From: Candidatus Harpocratesius repetitus
Lineage (GTDB): Archaea > Asgardarchaeota > Lokiarchaeia > Sigyniarchaeales > Promethearchaeaceae
Assembly: GCA_021498095.1 (NCBI GenBank)
Contig: JAIZWK010000001.1
Span: forward strand, 2,033,666-2,097,665
Direction: 5' to 3'
DNA length: 64,000 nt
Shown here: positions 36,085 to 45,061 of the stretch, in pieces
Layout: each line of letters starts with the position of its first letter
Numbering within the stretch: position 1 is the stretch's first letter
Notes under the pieces: model-generated
What the model was told of the DNA's origin: nothing
Seen by the model: the letters and a program-made list of their open reading frames with translations, nothing else
The model's database searches: none
Program-made: the position numbers and the translations under genes

Positions 36085-37419
36085 ATGATTTTTTCTCTTA
36101 ATTTATTTATGGTCATCGCTAAATTTAATACTCATGAGAAGATCTCGAATAATCAACTATTTATTAGCTATTCTCATCAAGATAAAAATGAAGCATATCT
36201 CATTACGAATTTTCTTGGTGGGAAAAATATTCGCTTTTGGTATGATTATGTATTGAAAGAAAATCCAGGAATCGAATGGAAGAAAGAAATCGAACGTAAC
36301 ATTCGTTTCAGTGAAATTTTTATTATTCTACTCTCTGAATTCTCCATAAAATCAAGTGCTGTTAGGGAAGAATATCGTTTAGCTAAAAAATTTGAAAGAA
36401 AAATAATCCCCATCATTTTAAATGAAGATTTAAATGCTGAAAACATCAATTCTACGAATAATGAAGAATATTCTAAAATAATAAAAGAGCATTTTCCAGA
36501 TATTTACAAAAATCAATATATTGAGAAATATCGAACTGGATACGATTTAATCGAATTTCAATCAAGCTTGTTGGCAATGGTTGAGAAGCTAACTGGTGTG
36601 CAAATTCAAGAAAGTGTTGGTTTAGTTCCTATCTATAATATTCAAAAAACAATAATTGGTTTCACCACACGACCCTTTTTACATTTCATTCCCCAAGCTT
36701 ATCACAAGACTATTATCGCTATCCTCGTTGCTCCTGTTATGCAAGATAAAGGAATTATAGATCCCACGAAACGAAAAATCATCGTTCAAGTAAAACCAAA
36801 AAAAAGGAAGAGAAGATCTGGGAGTTTAGCATTTTTTGGAGGGCATAACGAAATAAATGAGTCTTATACTGATACCGCCATACGGGAATTGAGTGAAGAA
36901 ATTAATATTCCTGAAGAAGAAATTACCAAACAGCCTCTCATTAGAATTGGTAGAGAAGGTGAATTCTCATGGACAGCAGAAGATAAAGAATTTTCACGGT
37001 ATAACTATGAATTCAGCACATTATATGTATACCATCTTGCAAATCGTCCGTATTTCTTTCAAGAAACGATAGGACCTAAGATTTTACCCGTTTTTACAAT
37101 TCAAATAACCTTAGATGAATTATTCAATATCTATAATAATTCAACAACAATTGGTTCATTTATAAAAGACAATTCAATCGAAATTCCTGAAAACATACAA
37201 AAAAACATGGGAGATTTCACGGATCCATTACGATTTAGTGATGATATTGTTCGTTTATTTGGATATCCTGAAAATATCACACAAAAAAATGGACAAAGCT
37301 TTAGTGAAGATCTACAAAAGAGAAGAGAAAAATATGAAAAGAGATGGAAAGCTGCAATCTTTGATGCAATTCAAAATCCCCACCATCTGTCAAACCCAGA
37401 CTGTAAATTAATTTTATAA
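36085..37419 (+). CDS. TIR-Nudix fusion protein
   Basis: The 444-residue protein has an N-terminal TIR domain (about 22-150): NQLFISYSHQDKNEAYLI, then GIEWKKEIERNIRFSEIFII and SSAVREEYRLAKKF. In NAD-cleaving TIRs the catalytic Glu sits in this last helix; E95 or E96 fits. The C-terminal half has a complete Nudix box, G-x5-E-x7-R-E-L-S-E-E from G253 to E272, which binds metal and cleaves nucleoside-diphosphate bonds such as in ADP-ribose. TIR enzymes make ADP-ribose products, so one chain could both make and remove or sense a signal. ATG at 36109 is an alternative start. It precedes an LRR gene on the same strand (99-bp gap). Confidence 0.85.
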   Translation: MIFSLNLFMVIAKFNTHEKISNNQLFISYSHQDKNEAYLITNFLGGKNIRFWYDYVLKENPGIEWKKEIERNIRFSEIFIILLSEFSIKSSAVREEYRLAKKFERKIIPIILNEDLNAENINSTNNEEYSKIIKEHFPDIYKNQYIEKYRTGYDLIEFQSSLLAMVEKLTGVQIQESVGLVPIYNIQKTIIGFTTRPFLHFIPQAYHKTIIAILVAPVMQDKGIIDPTKRKIIVQVKPKKRKRRSGSLAFFGGHNEINESYTDTAIRELSEEINIPEEEITKQPLIRIGREGEFSWTAEDKEFSRYNYEFSTLYVYHLANRPYFFQETIGPKILPVFTIQITLDELFNIYNNSTTIGSFIKDNSIEIPENIQKNMGDFTDPLRFSDDIVRLFGYPENITQKNGQSFSEDLQKRREKYEKRWKAAIFDAIQNPHHLSNPDCKLIL

Positions 37420-37452
37420 TTCTTCGTTTTTTTCTTCAATTCAGGCAAAAAA
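37380..37452 (+). repeat. Left copy of a 73-bp imperfect direct repeat flanking the LRR gene
   Basis: It starts CCACCATCTGTCAAACCCAG, covers the end of the TIR-Nudix gene, and matches 39517-39589 at about 60 of 73 positions without gaps. On the minus strand it still reads FLPELKKK, a copy of the transporter C-terminus that is encoded properly at the right copy (LPELKEHAKN). Confidence 0.75.
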
Positions 37453-37518
37453 CTATAATTATAAAAAGATTAATGGAAATTTTTTACTAGCAAAATACGT
37501 TGAAGGTAGGTATTTCTT

Positions 37519-39537
37519 ATGACTGAATTAAAGAAAAGAAGAAATTTAAATCGAAAAAGAGCAAAAAAAAATGTCCCACTCGCCCAATTTTTTCAAGAAA
37601 TACTTCAAACTAGTAACTCTATGGAAGTAATAGTATATGAAGGACTTGTAGGCATTAAAGTCAATTCTCCAGAAGAGGCTATGAAATGTTTTGAAAATGA
37701 TCTTAATCTCCTTTACAATGGTTATTTACATTATTTTGAGGAGGAATTGAAATTCATCGAAGATTCCATATATGAATATGATTTCGGCAGTAAAGAATAT
37801 AAAAAGTATAAAAGAAAGATTAGAAAATTAGTAAAGGACTATCGCAAACAGCAAGAAGTCTGGTTAAAAAATAAAGAATGGAAAAGTAAATTTGAAGAAA
37901 TTTTAAGAAAAATTTGGGCGAATATTTTAAAACCAGAAAACTACCAAGGAATTCAAGGCTATGTACTTCAGTATAGTGGAAATGTTAGTGTTAGTAATGA
38001 TTCCGATTATCTTTATTCATCTGAAGATTTATTACTGTTAAAAGACAGTGCTCCAGATGGTATTACTGGTATTGCATTATCCAATGAACTCTCAAGTTTA
38101 TTACATAATCTCGATATATTCATAAATGAAATACAAGAAATCTTATCTAGAATGTTAAATTGTGATGATGAAACAAAATGGATGAGATTGTTAACAAGAA
38201 TTTATACTTCAGAAGATTTTCCTGTTGGAGAAACTCATTTTTATGCAATTCAAAGTATGGTTAGGAATTTTGGAATAGATGGATGGGAAATTGCCATGCG
38301 AAGAAGAGCAAAAATAAAAAAAAATAACTGGTTAGAAGAAGATTATGATTACTATATTTTTCCGCAAGAACTCAAATTATTGATAAAAATCAGCAATAAA
38401 ATCGGTCATTATATTAATATACATGAACAAAATTTTTATCCTTCTTATAGAAGTGGAAAGGTCCGTTCCGCCGAAAGAAAAATAGAAGATAAATGTTTTG
38501 CAATTATTAGATCGGTTACTGATTTTGATGATTTAGAATTTGAAGATTTTATTGATATAGAATATAAAGATTTTGACTACTATTGGGAAGATGACGATTT
38601 TATGCATATCAGATCTTTAGGATTAAGAGGGTTATCCTTAAGCAAAATTCCAGAGGAAATTTTTAATTTTAAGTTTTTAAATTATTTAGATCTTTCTCAA
38701 AATTCGATTGAATATATACCTGAAGCAATCTTGAATTTAAAATTTTTAAAAAAACTGAATTTGATCGAAAACCCTTTAAAATTAAAATATCAAAAAATAT
38801 TCGAGAAAAATCCATTATTAACTTGTGAATATATTAAGAGTTATCTTCAAAATGAAAAATTGACACTGGATGATATTAAAAGCAGAATTACACAGAACCA
38901 GGCTTTAGATTTTTCAAAACATATCCCGAAAGTAATCCTTAATAATAAAGAACAAATCATAAAATTTTGTCAAAAGCACCATTCAAGTACAGCAAAATTC
39001 CTTCAGAATTACTTGAAAATGGATTTTATTCAAGAAGAAGCAATCCATCTAAATGAAGCTAAATGGATTAGACAGCTTTTTACTGAGATTTCTACTGAAA
39101 TTCCACTTTATCATGATATCGCATATAATTTCGATGAAGAATTTGAATATCAAATTGATAAAGGTATTATTTTAAGAGAATACAGAGTATCCAGAATTTT
39201 CTTAAATGGTCTCCAACTAGAAGAAATTCCCAAAGCGATTTTTCACTTCAAAAAGTTGATAGAATTGCAACTAAAGAATAATAATTTATCAGATTTACCT
39301 TTTGAAATGGATAAATTGAAAAAATTAGAATATATTTCTTTATCAGGTAATAACTTTTCTGAAATTCCGGTTGTTCTTGGTGGTTTTGAAAAGTTAAAGG
39401 AAAAATGTTATGAAGAATTAAAAGAGTATTGTGGATTTGAAGAAGTAACTGGCGAAACTATCAAAAATCATATAAAAACTCGATATCATACAGAGAAATT
39501 GAATTTTCAAGGAAATCCACCATCTAACAAACCCTGA
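37519..39537 (+). CDS. LRR-containing protein with large helical N-terminal domain
   Basis: The 672-residue protein has no signal peptide. Residues 1-330 are mostly charged helices (for example KKYKRKIRKLVKDYRKQQEV), not recognised. Two short LRR groups follow: one near 370-420 (LRGLSLSKIPEEIFNFKFLN, LDLSQNSIEYIPEAILNLKF) and one near 560-625 (LNGLQLEEIPKAIFHFKKL, LKNNNLSDLPFEMDKLKKLE). A helical stretch rich in Asp/Glu lies just before the first LRR group. It is next to the TIR-Nudix gene on the same strand and flanked by a direct repeat. TIR plus LRR recalls NLR-type immune receptors, but there is no NB-ARC/STAND ATPase in this chain. Confidence 0.75.
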   Translation: MTELKKRRNLNRKRAKKNVPLAQFFQEILQTSNSMEVIVYEGLVGIKVNSPEEAMKCFENDLNLLYNGYLHYFEEELKFIEDSIYEYDFGSKEYKKYKRKIRKLVKDYRKQQEVWLKNKEWKSKFEEILRKIWANILKPENYQGIQGYVLQYSGNVSVSNDSDYLYSSEDLLLLKDSAPDGITGIALSNELSSLLHNLDIFINEIQEILSRMLNCDDETKWMRLLTRIYTSEDFPVGETHFYAIQSMVRNFGIDGWEIAMRRRAKIKKNNWLEEDYDYYIFPQELKLLIKISNKIGHYINIHEQNFYPSYRSGKVRSAERKIEDKCFAIIRSVTDFDDLEFEDFIDIEYKDFDYYWEDDDFMHIRSLGLRGLSLSKIPEEIFNFKFLNYLDLSQNSIEYIPEAILNLKFLKKLNLIENPLKLKYQKIFEKNPLLTCEYIKSYLQNEKLTLDDIKSRITQNQALDFSKHIPKVILNNKEQIIKFCQKHHSSTAKFLQNYLKMDFIQEEAIHLNEAKWIRQLFTEISTEIPLYHDIAYNFDEEFEYQIDKGIILREYRVSRIFLNGLQLEEIPKAIFHFKKLIELQLKNNNLSDLPFEMDKLKKLEYISLSGNNFSEIPVVLGGFEKLKEKCYEELKEYCGFEEVTGETIKNHIKTRYHTEKLNFQGNPPSNKP

Positions 39538-39589
39538 TTGTAAATTGATTTTTTAATTCTTTGCATGTTCCTTCAATTCAGGTAAAAAG
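39517..39589 (+). repeat. Right copy of the 73-bp imperfect direct repeat
   Basis: It covers the last codons of the LRR gene and the C-terminal codons of the convergent broken transporter. It is the partner of 37380-37452. The two copies flank the LRR gene exactly, as expected if that gene arrived with a duplication of its junction. Confidence 0.75.
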
Positions 39590-40558
39590 TGATATGCTAA
39601 GATAAAACTTCCTACTGCCATGATGATAGAGATATATAATGCAATATGCCAATTCCAATCAAAAATAATAAATTTCAGAATTATCGAGAAAAATACGGTA
39701 AAGATTGCAGGAACAGAGCCTAAAATGCCCCAAATATAATCAATTTCATTATTATTAAAGGATGAATAAATATAATCCATACTGAAAGGTTTAACAAAAT
39801 CCCGCGCCATTAAAATTATTACCGAAATAAGCATCCAAATATAAAGCTGACCAGCAGCTAAAATCATACTTAAAGGAATCACATCAAAAATCAAATCAAA
39901 GAGAAAAATTTGTTTTTTTTTTAGGTTTTTTTGTTAAGACCGCCATTAAAATGCTCAATCCTCCAACTAAAAGATGTCCAAAACCGTAAGATTCAAAAAT
40001 ATCTGAAATTGGAAAGCCTTGTATGAAAAAAATAGATGGTAAAAATGAAAAAGTGGCAGAAATCCAAGATGTCATTATTGCAATGATTAATTGAAAAATC
40101 AAAACTTTTTTGTTAACTAGTGATTTAAATGAAGAAATTGGTTGATTTTCGATTGTTTGAGTTATATTTGAAGAGGTTTTGTTTGTTTCCATTTTTTGGT
40201 TAACGATCCTGTTGCGATTCCTAAATATAGGAATAAATCACGAATAGAGAACACTTTACCTCTTTCATTTTTTGCTCACAAGCGCGTAGATAGCTAATGA
40301 AAAAGTAGTGACTCGTAAATTACCAAATTTGCTACTTAACTTAAAAATTGGTAATATAATAATGCAAATTTGAGTGATCACTTTATATGCCGTTATTGCA
40401 ACAGGTTTTTGTTGAAGATTGAAGAATAATTCGGAACCTAAATCAATGATCTCAAAGAAACTCCAGAAAAAGAAGAATAACAAATAGATTAACATAAAAT
40501 CTAGTCGAAATATATTATAAATTGAGTTATGTTTCTTTTTTGAATTAAATCCGATCAT
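39553..40558 (-). pseudogene. Broken multi-helix transporter (MFS-like)
   Basis: Three consecutive minus-strand frames (40558-40265, 40192-39896 and 39894-39553) each encode hydrophobic helices. Together they look like one transporter of about 300 residues with a Major Facilitator-style ending (AVGSFILAYHFLPELKEH). The breaks are a stop plus frame changes near 40200-40265 and a stop/frame change at 39895. A typical MFS protein has about 400 residues and 12 helices, so part is also missing. The C-terminal codons were duplicated into 37380-37452. Confidence 0.6.
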
Positions 40559-40781
40559 TTTACAACCAGTTAAAGATTGATCATGAAATTATTTTTCAAT
40601 AATGAGCAAGATACAGAAAAGATCATTTTTTATTTTTCTTATACTCACAATTTAGAATAGTAAAGTTGTTGAGAATATGTGATATTAGAAGTAATATTAA
40701 GTTGTACAAATTCAATGTGGATAAAATTCGTTTTGGATTGCAAATAGTAAATATTAATGGAGTTCTTGGATTTGTTAATTT

Positions 40782-41366
40782 ATGGAAAACGAAATTCAAC
40801 ACTGTCCAGATGATATTTCTATTGAAAAATTGAAAAGTGAATTAATTGCCCGAAATATTCGTTGGCAAAAAATTAAAGATGGTTCTAATTCGATAAATGG
40901 TTCAATGAAGACTGTAATTTTATCTTGTATTGATTCCAGAGTCCCTATTGAAAAAATTTTTAGTGCAAAACCAGGTGAGATTTTAGTTTTAAAGAATGCA
41001 GGAAATCTCATTACTGAGGATATGTTACGTTCAATTTTAGTTGCAATATTAGAATTAGGCGCAAAACATGTTATTATAATGGGTCATACAAACTGTGGTA
41101 TGGCAATTAGAAATATTACTTATAAAATTGAGCATCTTAAATTGAAAATTACTCCTGCTTTGAAGGAAAAAATTGAAAAATCTGAACATCAAACTATCTC
41201 TGAGTGGTTTGGATTCTTTGATGAAGGTCAATGGATTAAAAACGCCAAGATTCAAGGTGAAAAATTAAAAAAATGGTTAGAAGTATTACTTAAAGAAGAA
41301 GATCGCCCAAATATTATTATTGCTTTATATAATCTTGATTCTGGTGAAGTATCTTTTCCTGAGTAA
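40782..41366 (+). CDS. Beta-class carbonic anhydrase
   Basis: The 194-residue protein has the beta-carbonic anhydrase zinc ligands C49, H102 and C105 (LSCIDSR and GHTNCGM) with the D51-x-R53 pair that orients the catalytic site. The SVP-type loop reads DSRVPIEKIF, and KNAGNLITEDMLRS is present. It interconverts CO2 and bicarbonate. The C-terminal part ends ALYNLDSGEVSF, also seen in the family. It is monocistronic. Confidence 0.92.
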   Translation: MENEIQHCPDDISIEKLKSELIARNIRWQKIKDGSNSINGSMKTVILSCIDSRVPIEKIFSAKPGEILVLKNAGNLITEDMLRSILVAILELGAKHVIIMGHTNCGMAIRNITYKIEHLKLKITPALKEKIEKSEHQTISEWFGFFDEGQWIKNAKIQGEKLKKWLEVLLKEEDRPNIIIALYNLDSGEVSFPE

Positions 41367-41424
41367 AAATCTTTTATTTATTTTTTATTATTAATATCAG
41401 ATTTACACCTATTTTTTTCCCTAC

Positions 41425-42312
41425 TTATTCAATAAGAGAATGGTAATTGTCAAATCTGTGCACTTTTTTCATCGGAAATATGAGTGTTATCACACTTAAA
41501 CAGCAAATCATACTAAAAGTAATTATCAAAGAAGTATAAATCAAATAAGGTGGAAGTTCTGAACCATTAGAATAAAGATATACAATAAAGATAATCAAAA
41601 GTCCAATAGGAAACGAAGAAAAGATAAAAATCTTTTTCAATTGCTTTCGATTATTATAAGGATTTGAGACTTCTTTGTTCGAATCTGAGTAATAAAACAC
41701 TTTAGATTGAGTAAATCGAAATATAAATGTTACTAAAAGTAATTTAAACATATCACCGGGTAAAAATGGAAATAATCCAAGATTCAAGGCTATTTTCAAT
41801 TTTAACCCTAATATTAGAAGCATAGAAACTCCAGAGATATAAATAATTGAAGTTGCAAAAAAGCCAATTGAAAGAATTCTAAGAAATGAAAGATGCTCAT
41901 TACTTTTTTCTTTGATCCAACCAATTGTCCATGCAGAAAAAACGAAACCTATTAAGTATCCACTGGTTGAACCTATTAGAACAGAAATTCCTGATTTCAT
42001 ACCTGAAAACCAAGGAATACCGGCAATTCCTCCAAAAATATACAATATTTGAGATAAAACTCCTTTATTTTTTCCTAATATAAAGCCGGATAAAAGAATA
42101 GAAAATGTTTGAAACGTAATTGGTACTGGTGTAAATGGGAGAGTGATTGAAATTAAACCACCCAAGCCAGTTAATAAAGCAAACGTTAAAACACTTAGAA
42201 GATCATTTAATCCTATAAGGAATTGAGAATATTCCGTTCCAATTTTTAGATTTGTCAAGGAAAGTTGATTTTCTTGGTTATTGTAAGATCGAGTCATGAC
42301 TTGTATAGACAA
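41425..42312 (-). CDS. bioY: BioY biotin-uptake S component with C-terminal extension
   Basis: Residues ~30-200 match BioY: LTGLGGLISITLPFTPVPIT, FQTFSILLSGFILG, the loop FGGIAGIPWFSG, and GSTSGYLIGFVF. BioY binds biotin in the membrane and delivers it through an energy-coupling (ECF) module; no ECF ATPases are adjacent, so it may share ones encoded elsewhere. About 70 extra residues at the end carry two more helices (about 232-250 and 262-285), longer than the ~190-residue norm. Confidence 0.88.
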   Translation of the reverse strand: MSIQVMTRSYNNQENQLSLTNLKIGTEYSQFLIGLNDLLSVLTFALLTGLGGLISITLPFTPVPITFQTFSILLSGFILGKNKGVLSQILYIFGGIAGIPWFSGMKSGISVLIGSTSGYLIGFVFSAWTIGWIKEKSNEHLSFLRILSIGFFATSIIYISGVSMLLILGLKLKIALNLGLFPFLPGDMFKLLLVTFIFRFTQSKVFYYSDSNKEVSNPYNNRKQLKKIFIFSSFPIGLLIIFIVYLYSNGSELPPYLIYTSLIITFSMICCLSVITLIFPMKKVHRFDNYHSLIE

Positions 42313-42808
42313 TCATTGATATATATAAAAAATCTTCTAAATAAATATTTTAAAATGTTAGAAGCAGATATTTTTTGTTTTTGAAATTTAGAACTCCAAA
42401 TGGCATATTGAACGATTAACTTTTCATCAGTTATTCTCACAATGGTAAAAATGATGTTTAAATAGAGGATATTTCATCTTTTTTAATTTAAACGCTTTTT
42501 TGAATATCATTTATATATTTCCGACTTAAATCTGAAATATCGCAATTCTTTTTTTGTCGAACTCGATTTTTTCAAAGAATTTGCTAAAAATTTACCATCC
42601 TGCTTATAAATTCTTCAATTTTATGTCGAATTTATTATAATTATTGATTTTCATACGTTGAATTTGGTACGTTGATAAAATCGACAAAAAATAAGGAAGG
42701 ATATTTTGGATTTGAGTCGGAAGAATTAAGATGAAGGAATGAAAAACTTCGAATCTTTGAAATTTAAAATATTCTCAATTATTTATGTGTTTTATTATTT
42801 TTCAAGAT
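42313..42808. other. Gene-free stretch
   Basis: It contains the bioY promoter at the left and very A+T-rich sequence. No repeat, RNA or relic was recognised. Confidence 0.4.
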
Positions 42809-43114
42809 TTACATTATCAATTCATAGCCGTTTCTCAATTTAAACTTGGGCCGAAAGTTTTTTGCCCACCTTATATGTTCATCTCGCAGTTCTTTTTCTG
42901 GAATCTGCTCCGCAGCAATTAAAGCATAATCCATAAATTTAATCCGCTCTGCAGTCCATGTGGTTTCAAACCCGTATTCTTCAAAAAATAGCTTTTCCCA
43001 CTCCTTATAGCGTTCGAGATTCTCCTGCTTTCGGGGATGGATGAAAGAATCAAAATCATACATGAATTCCTCACTGTTTTCAATAAATAAGTCTCCAGCC
43101 GATGAGAGCGACAA
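42809..43114 (-). CDS. Small hypothetical protein in a higher-GC patch
   Basis: The 101-residue protein is acidic and aromatic, with ERYKEWEKLFFEEYGFETTW and AAEQIPEKELRDEHIRWAKN. No family is recognised. Its codon use is more G+C rich than its neighbours, like the resolvase remnant at 43202, so the two may have arrived together. It might be a degraded end of a longer gene. Confidence 0.4.
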   Translation of the reverse strand: MSLSSAGDLFIENSEEFMYDFDSFIHPRKQENLERYKEWEKLFFEEYGFETTWTAERIKFMDYALIAAEQIPEKELRDEHIRWAKNFRPKFKLRNGYELIM

Positions 43115-43201
43115 GTATCATTTTTATGAAGATCAATTTCTTTATTAAAAATTATTTTTTTCTTGTGTTTTGTTTTTACTCAATTTTTCTACTGGTTTTT
43201 T

Positions 43202-43435
43202 TTAACAGCAATAAACGGCTAAATTCCTTGTCAACTTGCTCAAAATTCTTTCCGAATCCCTCCTAACATAACTATCGATAATTGCATCAATTCTTTCCCG
43301 CTCTTTCTCCTCTCTATCGTAGCCTTTCGCCTGAAGCGCCCGTAACTGATACAATTTGCCCGAAAACGACGCAATCAGCGCCATCAAATCCGTCACCAGC
43401 TGCTCCTCCAGAGAAGTGTTCAATCCACGCTCCAC
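43202..43435 (-). pseudogene. C-terminal fragment of an IS607-type serine resolvase
   Basis: The reading frame LEEQLVTDLMALIASFSGKL, then YQLRALQAKGYDREEKERER, resembles the C-terminal end of IS607-family TnpA resolvases (E-L-V-E-D-L-x-A-I-V-T-S-F-S-x-R-L-Y). The catalytic N-terminal domain and the partner TnpB gene are missing. The patch is clearly more G+C rich than the surroundings, consistent with transfer. Its right edge breaks into another gene near 43437. Confidence 0.6.
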
Positions 43436-43436
43436 C

Positions 43437-43706
43437 TCGATTATCTGCAGGTAACATTTGCTTTAATCCTTCAGAACCGGTTAAATGGCCAATTATTCCT
43501 AAAACAGGCTTAACTAAATTGTTTATTGCACCTTTTAATGTATTTGCTAAGCTGCTATCCATATTTAGATAATCGATTATTTCTTCTGCTAAGTCAAAAA
43601 TATTAGGTAATGCTGGAGATTCCCGAGTATCATCAGTCCCTAATATTCCTACCTTCTTTCTACGAATAGGCCCTACGATCTTCTCTGCTAAATCGATCAA
43701 TTTCAA
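43437..43706 (-). pseudogene. Truncated gene of unknown function cut by the resolvase patch
   Basis: On the minus strand, about 89 residues read from 43706 (KLIDLAEKIVGPIRRKKVGI, then IFDLAEEIIDYLNM, GAINNLVKPVLGIIGHLTG) until LPADN near 43440, where base composition jumps and the frame runs into resolvase sequence on the other phase. The N-terminal part looks coding. Truncation by insertion is inferred. Confidence 0.45.
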
Positions 43707-43724
43707 ATTTTGGAGATTTAAATA

Positions 43725-44411
43725 ATGGAAAGTAATTTAAATAATACGAAGAAAGAAATCGAAAATATTGGTTTAAAATATGTAGAATCGCAAGAACATT
43801 ACTTATTATTCAGTATTCTTTTTCCTTTTTATTCTATTATAGTACAGATTATAAATATATTGTATACCTTAGAACTAGTTCGTAGACCTCCACCTCCACC
43901 ACATCCCCCTTTACCTCTTATAGATATTTTAACACCATTTATCATTTTCTTGATGATTTCATTATTTGCTCTTTTAAAATTCATTTATCTGTTGTTTTTA
44001 AAAAAGAAGGTAAGGAAATTACATCAATATATGATTATTCTAAAAAACCTTGAAAAGCATGAAGAATTTGAAGAAATTGAAAATATTCCTTCTTTGGTAA
44101 AAATTTTCTATGATTTGATAAATTATGTTAAGACTATTCGTGTAATTTTCATCTTTGTCAACTTAGCATTTATATTGTATTTACAATGGTCTATTCGATT
44201 TATTTTAACCTATCTTCATTTAATTCCACCTGGACCACTTCCTTCCAACCTTATTTTTCATGCTTTGAATAGTATCGCTGAATTTGGCTTATTAATATAT
44301 ATGGTTGTTGAATGGCATTATTTCTTACGTTGGAATAAAAAAATCAAAAAATTAGAAGATTTTGAACGCTTAATTTTCGATGAAATCAAATATGATAATC
44401 CTTCTTTATAA
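43725..44411 (+). CDS. Four-helix membrane protein of unknown function
   Basis: The 228-residue protein has hydrophobic segments near 27-48, 68-92, 137-160 and 177-195, with the proline-rich loop RRPPPPPHPPLPL between the first two. Lysine-rich loops lie on what would be the cytosolic side. No family is recognised. It lies just upstream of the ribosomal-protein superoperon with a 40-bp gap and might be co-transcribed with it, but it is not part of that cluster in other archaea as far as known. Confidence 0.6.
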   Translation: MESNLNNTKKEIENIGLKYVESQEHYLLFSILFPFYSIIVQIINILYTLELVRRPPPPPHPPLPLIDILTPFIIFLMISLFALLKFIYLLFLKKKVRKLHQYMIILKNLEKHEEFEEIENIPSLVKIFYDLINYVKTIRVIFIFVNLAFILYLQWSIRFILTYLHLIPPGPLPSNLIFHALNSIAEFGLLIYMVVEWHYFLRWNKKIKKLEDFERLIFDEIKYDNPSL

Positions 44412-44451
44412 GCTTTAATTTAATTAGAATGGGAGAAATGATAAAAAATAA

Positions 44452-44571
44452 ATGAAATCCTATTTTAAAGATCGTGTTGATCAATGGATGTTCCGCCCCA
44501 CTCGTATGGGAAAAATTGGTGGAAACGGACATTTGATTGATAAAAATTTAGCGCAAGCTAAAGGAAGGTAA
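44452..44571 (+). CDS. 39-residue basic peptide gene directly before S19e
   Basis: ATG at 44452 opens a 39-codon frame ending in TAA at 44569-44571, reading MKSYFKDRVDQWMFRPTRMG and ending LAQAKGR. It is basic and looks translated (AGAAATGATAAAAAATAA leader; codon use like the neighbours). The stop is immediately followed, in the same frame, by the S19e coding sequence, so the two may once have been read together or the peptide may be a leader. No family is recognised. Confidence 0.45.
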   Translation: MKSYFKDRVDQWMFRPTRMGKIGGNGHLIDKNLAQAKGR

Positions 44572-44577
44572 TGGAAA

Positions 44578-45009
44578 ATTAATATCTATGATGTATATCC
44601 CCAAGATTTGATCAGCGCAGTTGCTGAAAAATTAAAAGCTGAGGAAACCATCAAAGCTCCAAAAGAGGCAATGTTTTGGAAAACCGGATGGTTTAAGGAG
44701 TATCCTCCAGTCGATTATCAAAATTTCTGGTATATTCGCGCAGCCAGCATTTTACGAAAACTTTATCGTAAACCTATTGGTGTAAACCGTCTTAAAAAAG
44801 AATATGGTGGAAGAGATCCTGGATATGTTCATTTAAAGCATAGTGCCAAAGGTTCTGGTTCAATTATTAGGCGAATATTACAACAATTAGAAAAGGCAGG
44901 ATATGTCCAAAAAACTGAAAAAAATGGTCGTCATATTACCAATAAAGGGCGATCTTTACTTGATGCATCTGCTGCAGAAATTCTAAAAGCAGAATCGTCA
45001 AAAAGCTAA
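44578..45009 (+). CDS. rps19e: 30S ribosomal protein S19e with no standard start codon
   Basis: The 143-residue product reads NIYDVYPQDLI at the N-terminus, matching the archaeal S19e start (V-Y-D-V-P-x-D-L). It continues FWYIRAASILRKLY, GSIIRRILQQLEKAGYV and KGRSLLD. No ATG, GTG or TTG exists in frame before the conserved start: upstream is TAA-TGG-AAA-ATT. Either ATT at 44578 is used (a purine-rich AAGGAAGGT lies before it) or one extra G at 44573-44574 destroyed ATG-AAA-ATT. TTG at 44608 would delete the conserved start. S19e is a small-subunit assembly protein. Confidence 0.88.
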   Translation: MNIYDVYPQDLISAVAEKLKAEETIKAPKEAMFWKTGWFKEYPPVDYQNFWYIRAASILRKLYRKPIGVNRLKKEYGGRDPGYVHLKHSAKGSGSIIRRILQQLEKAGYVQKTEKNGRHITNKGRSLLDASAAEILKAESSKS

Positions 45010-45061
45010 TTTATTTTTAACAAACACTATAATCAATTTATTTAAAGGTGAGGTTGATCTA

